Below are positions 62,085 through 64,000 of a stretch of DNA of 64,000 nt, piece after piece. Every line of letters begins with the position of its first letter. Positions within the stretch are counted from its first letter, which is position 1. A model generated the notes under the pieces. It was not told where the DNA came from, made no database searches, and saw only the letters and a list, made by a program, of their open reading frames with translations. Location: assembly GCA_029262795.1 (NCBI GenBank), contig JAJCYT010000012.1:148100-212099 (forward strand), given 5' to 3'. The DNA comes from Candidatus Fraserbacteria bacterium. Lineage in GTDB: Bacteria; Bipolaricaulota; Bipolaricaulia; RBG-16-55-9; JAJCYT01. The position numbers and the translations under genes are program-made.

Positions 62085-62942
62085 ATGAAACGTGCCTTAC
62101 TACTGACCATGATCACACTCATCGGCATTGCCAACTTGACAGGGGCAACTGCCCTACAGACACCGTCTCAATTTCAGGTTCAAGGATTGCCAAACGATGC
62201 ACCACAAATTGCGCGCCAGATATTTGATAAACATACGTCTGTGTTCGGCATAGATATTTTTGCAACAGCCTCAATGCAAAACAACCAAATCCTTCATGCC
62301 GCCAATATGATGGCCGAATATCTTGATAATGATGAAGATGGCAATGTTGATGATCCTTTTGTGGTTGCGGAAATGAATCGCCGAAACGCAGCCTTGATCG
62401 TGTTTGAAGATGAGAATGAGTTTGAAAATCTCTTTGAAGAAATTGAAGACACCCCAGGCGCAGAAGATATTTTCCAAAGCTGGCAAACGCTCTTTGATCA
62501 AGACATTGTGCCCAACGGTGCATCTTTTGGGGAATTTGATGCCACACTGGAAGAAGTGCTTCATCTCATTAGCCAATTTGGCTATGCCAATGCGTACCCT
62601 GAAGCATTTGGAGAAGATCCTGGTTCCTTACTCACAGATGCGATGGATGTGGCCCGTGGGGGGCGTTTTTTTAATGTTCCCAATCGTTATCCTGCCAACG
62701 CCTGGTACACTTATGATGATCGAACATGTGAGTATAACTGCATGGCCGCCGAATATTTCTACTGGGCTTTGACTTCATTATTGAATGGCCAAGCCTTTTC
62801 TGGCCGATTTGAAGAAATCAACCATGAATGGCGTTTGAACACGCCTGAAAAACTCAGAAATGGTGACACAATGGTTTATGCCTTGTTGACCAATCCCATT
62901 TACAAACTGCCAACTATTTTACCTGATGGAGTTTATCGATAG
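62085..62942 (+). CDS. Exported protein with acidic calcium-loop-like segment, family not named
   Basis: A 285-residue exported protein. Signal peptide RALLLTMITLIGIANLTGATA; then MMAEYLDNDEDGNVDDPFVV, which has a D-x-D-x-D-G-x-V-D EF-hand-like loop. A well-ordered C-terminal half reads EEVLHLISQFGYANAYPEAF, YDDRTCEYNCMAAEYFYWAL and PTILPDGVYR, with a conserved-looking histidine and cysteine pair. It looks enzyme-like, but I cannot name it. The ATG at 62085 follows AAAGGAGAAAACA. It lies 111 bp after dppC. Confidence 0.65.
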   Translation: MKRALLLTMITLIGIANLTGATALQTPSQFQVQGLPNDAPQIARQIFDKHTSVFGIDIFATASMQNNQILHAANMMAEYLDNDEDGNVDDPFVVAEMNRRNAALIVFEDENEFENLFEEIEDTPGAEDIFQSWQTLFDQDIVPNGASFGEFDATLEEVLHLISQFGYANAYPEAFGEDPGSLLTDAMDVARGGRFFNVPNRYPANAWYTYDDRTCEYNCMAAEYFYWALTSLLNGQAFSGRFEEINHEWRLNTPEKLRNGDTMVYALLTNPIYKLPTILPDGVYR

Positions 62943-62944
62943 GC

Positions 62945-64000
62945 TCAAGTGACCAAAGGCACTTCGTTGTAATTCTCAAAAAGTTCTTTGGTCATCACTT
63001 CACGCAGACGTTTTGCGCCTTCGTACACTTCTTCAAAGGTGGTGTAAAGCGGCGTGAAACCAAAGCGGATGTTGTCCGGCGGTCGAAAATCCGGAATGAC
63101 TTTCATGTCATGAATGAGTGCTTGGTCGATTCGTAAACCATCCTCATGCCCCAACGAAAGATGAGAGCCACGCCAGTTGACATCCAATGGCGCATTGAGC
63201 CTAAAGCCAAACGGCTCTAACCACTCACGCCAGAGTGCGATAAAGTATTCGCTTTGCTGCATCGATTTTTGCCGGATGCGCTCCATGCCTGCTTCGATAA
63301 ACATATCCACCGCAGGCTCGATCGCCGTGATTGACAACACAAAAGGGGTGCCTGTCATGAATTGGCGAATGTTTGTTTCAGCATCGTAATGCAGATCAAA
63401 CTTAAACACATCACGATGCCCCATCCAACCTGTGATAGGGTTTATTAAACTGGATTGCAAATCTTTGCGAACATACAAAAAAGCAGGTGCGCCTGGACCT
63501 CCGTTCAAATGTTTATAAGTACAGCCCACCGCCATTGGGGCATTACTTTTGTTAAGTTCAACAATTGCTGAACCCACTGAATGGCTAATATCCCACACCG
63601 TCAATGCCCCAACACGGTCAGCCATTGCTGTGATGGCCGCCATGTCGTAGGTGTAGCTGGTTTTAAACACCGTATGCGACAACGTGACCAAAGCCGTGTT
63701 TTCGTCATTCAATGAGTCGAGTTCATGGACAGGGCCGTGTCTACCATCTGTGGATTTTGCCACGTGAATTTCAATTGGACGATCCAGCAATTTACAAAGC
63801 CCCTGAAGGATGTAGTGATCAGATGGAAAATTGAGATCATCCGTCACAATCTTGTTGCGATCTGGATTGGCTTCAAGTGCTGCATATGCCAGTTTGAACA
63901 AGTTGACGGACGTGGAATCGGCAATCGCCACCTCACCAGATTGAGCGCCAATCAATTGGGCGATATTGTCACCGACGCGCTCATTGATTTCCATCCAGCC
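62945..64000 (-). CDS. kynU: Kynureninase, N-terminus beyond the window
   Basis: The 351 visible codons run off the right edge; the frame continues upstream of the first Met with Gly-Trp. A kynureninase (fold-type I PLP) signature is clear: AIADSTSVNLFKLAYAALEA, WDISHSVGSAIVELN, and VGCTYKHLNGGPGAPAFLYV with the PLP lysine. It splits kynurenine to anthranilate and alanine in tryptophan breakdown. The usual length is about 416, so some 65 residues are missing from view. Its stop is 2 bp from that of the convergent secreted-protein gene. Confidence 0.92.
   Translation of the reverse strand, partial: GWMEINERVGDNIAQLIGAQSGEVAIADSTSVNLFKLAYAALEANPDRNKIVTDDLNFPSDHYILQGLCKLLDRPIEIHVAKSTDGRHGPVHELDSLNDENTALVTLSHTVFKTSYTYDMAAITAMADRVGALTVWDISHSVGSAIVELNKSNAPMAVGCTYKHLNGGPGAPAFLYVRKDLQSSLINPITGWMGHRDVFKFDLHYDAETNIRQFMTGTPFVLSITAIEPAVDMFIEAGMERIRQKSMQQSEYFIALWREWLEPFGFRLNAPLDVNWRGSHLSLGHEDGLRIDQALIHDMKVIPDFRPPDNIRFGFTPLYTTFEEVYEGAKRLREVMTKELFENYNEVPLVT

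Overview
The window comes from a bacterial chromosome of moderate base composition (judged by eye, not counted), densely coding, with no tRNA, rRNA or CRISPR array that I can see. The envelope appears to be that of a secretion-rich, possibly diderm heterotroph: long right-handed beta-helix surface proteins, FlgD/type-9-like C-terminal tails of the 'LANGVYFY...KKMxxLR' kind, a Tat-exported molybdoenzyme, peptide-uptake ABC systems and a SARP-type (BTAD + ATPase + TPR) regulator. That mix fits Chloroflexota, Bipolaricaulota or a neighbouring uncultured phylum, but nothing here fixes the phylum.

Layout. 1-0.6 kb: HicAB toxin-antitoxin pair. 0.7-11.6 kb: prolyl oligopeptidase and PHP phosphatase, a secreted metzincin-like protease, a family-5 solute-binding protein, an M24 peptidase and an enoyl-CoA hydratase/isomerase, then small membrane and exported proteins. 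11.8-16.8 kb: two tandem paralogous beta-helix surface proteins. 16.9-23.2 kb: RidA, DUF1761, an HU-like protein, small unknowns, L-2-hydroxyglutarate oxidase, glucokinase and an EamA exporter. 23.5-27.3 kb: a glycosyltransferase / P-loop kinase / ATP-grasp ligase cassette. 27.3-36.2 kb: a third beta-helix protein, then glpD, glpK, an aldehyde dehydrogenase and a GntR regulator. 36.3-45.3 kb: an apparent genomic island with a Psr/Phs-like respiratory molybdoenzyme operon, flanked by about 335-bp direct repeats made from the 5' end of a 2-hydroxyacid dehydrogenase gene and carrying a broken tyrosine recombinase. 45-51.5 kb: a partly decayed sugar-catabolic operon, galT, an MFS transporter and a MalK/UgpC-type ATPase. 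51.6-58.3 kb: a SARP regulator facing a cluster of exported proteins. 58.4-64 kb: an oligopeptide-type ABC uptake system, a secreted protein and a truncated kynureninase.

The most interesting pattern is regulatory. Four genes for exported proteins (starts at 16757 and 14191 on the minus strand, 55243 and 56201 on the plus strand) each carry two TGTCACGG-type direct repeats with an 11-bp period. In all four a -10-like hexamer (TATGCT, TAGGGT, TAAGCT, TATCCT) lies exactly 6 nt after the second repeat, and the start codon 28-33 nt after that. Direct repeats of one-helical-turn period just upstream of the -10 are how SARP activators of the AfsR type bind, and a SARP gene lies divergently beside one of these promoters. 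Three of the four products share the FlgD/type-9-like tail; the fourth carries an EF-hand/dockerin-like module (D.N.D..I...E, then W, PGT and W) that also ends a metzincin and a beta-helix protein elsewhere in the window. I infer a SARP-controlled surface-protein regulon with two interchangeable C-terminal module types.
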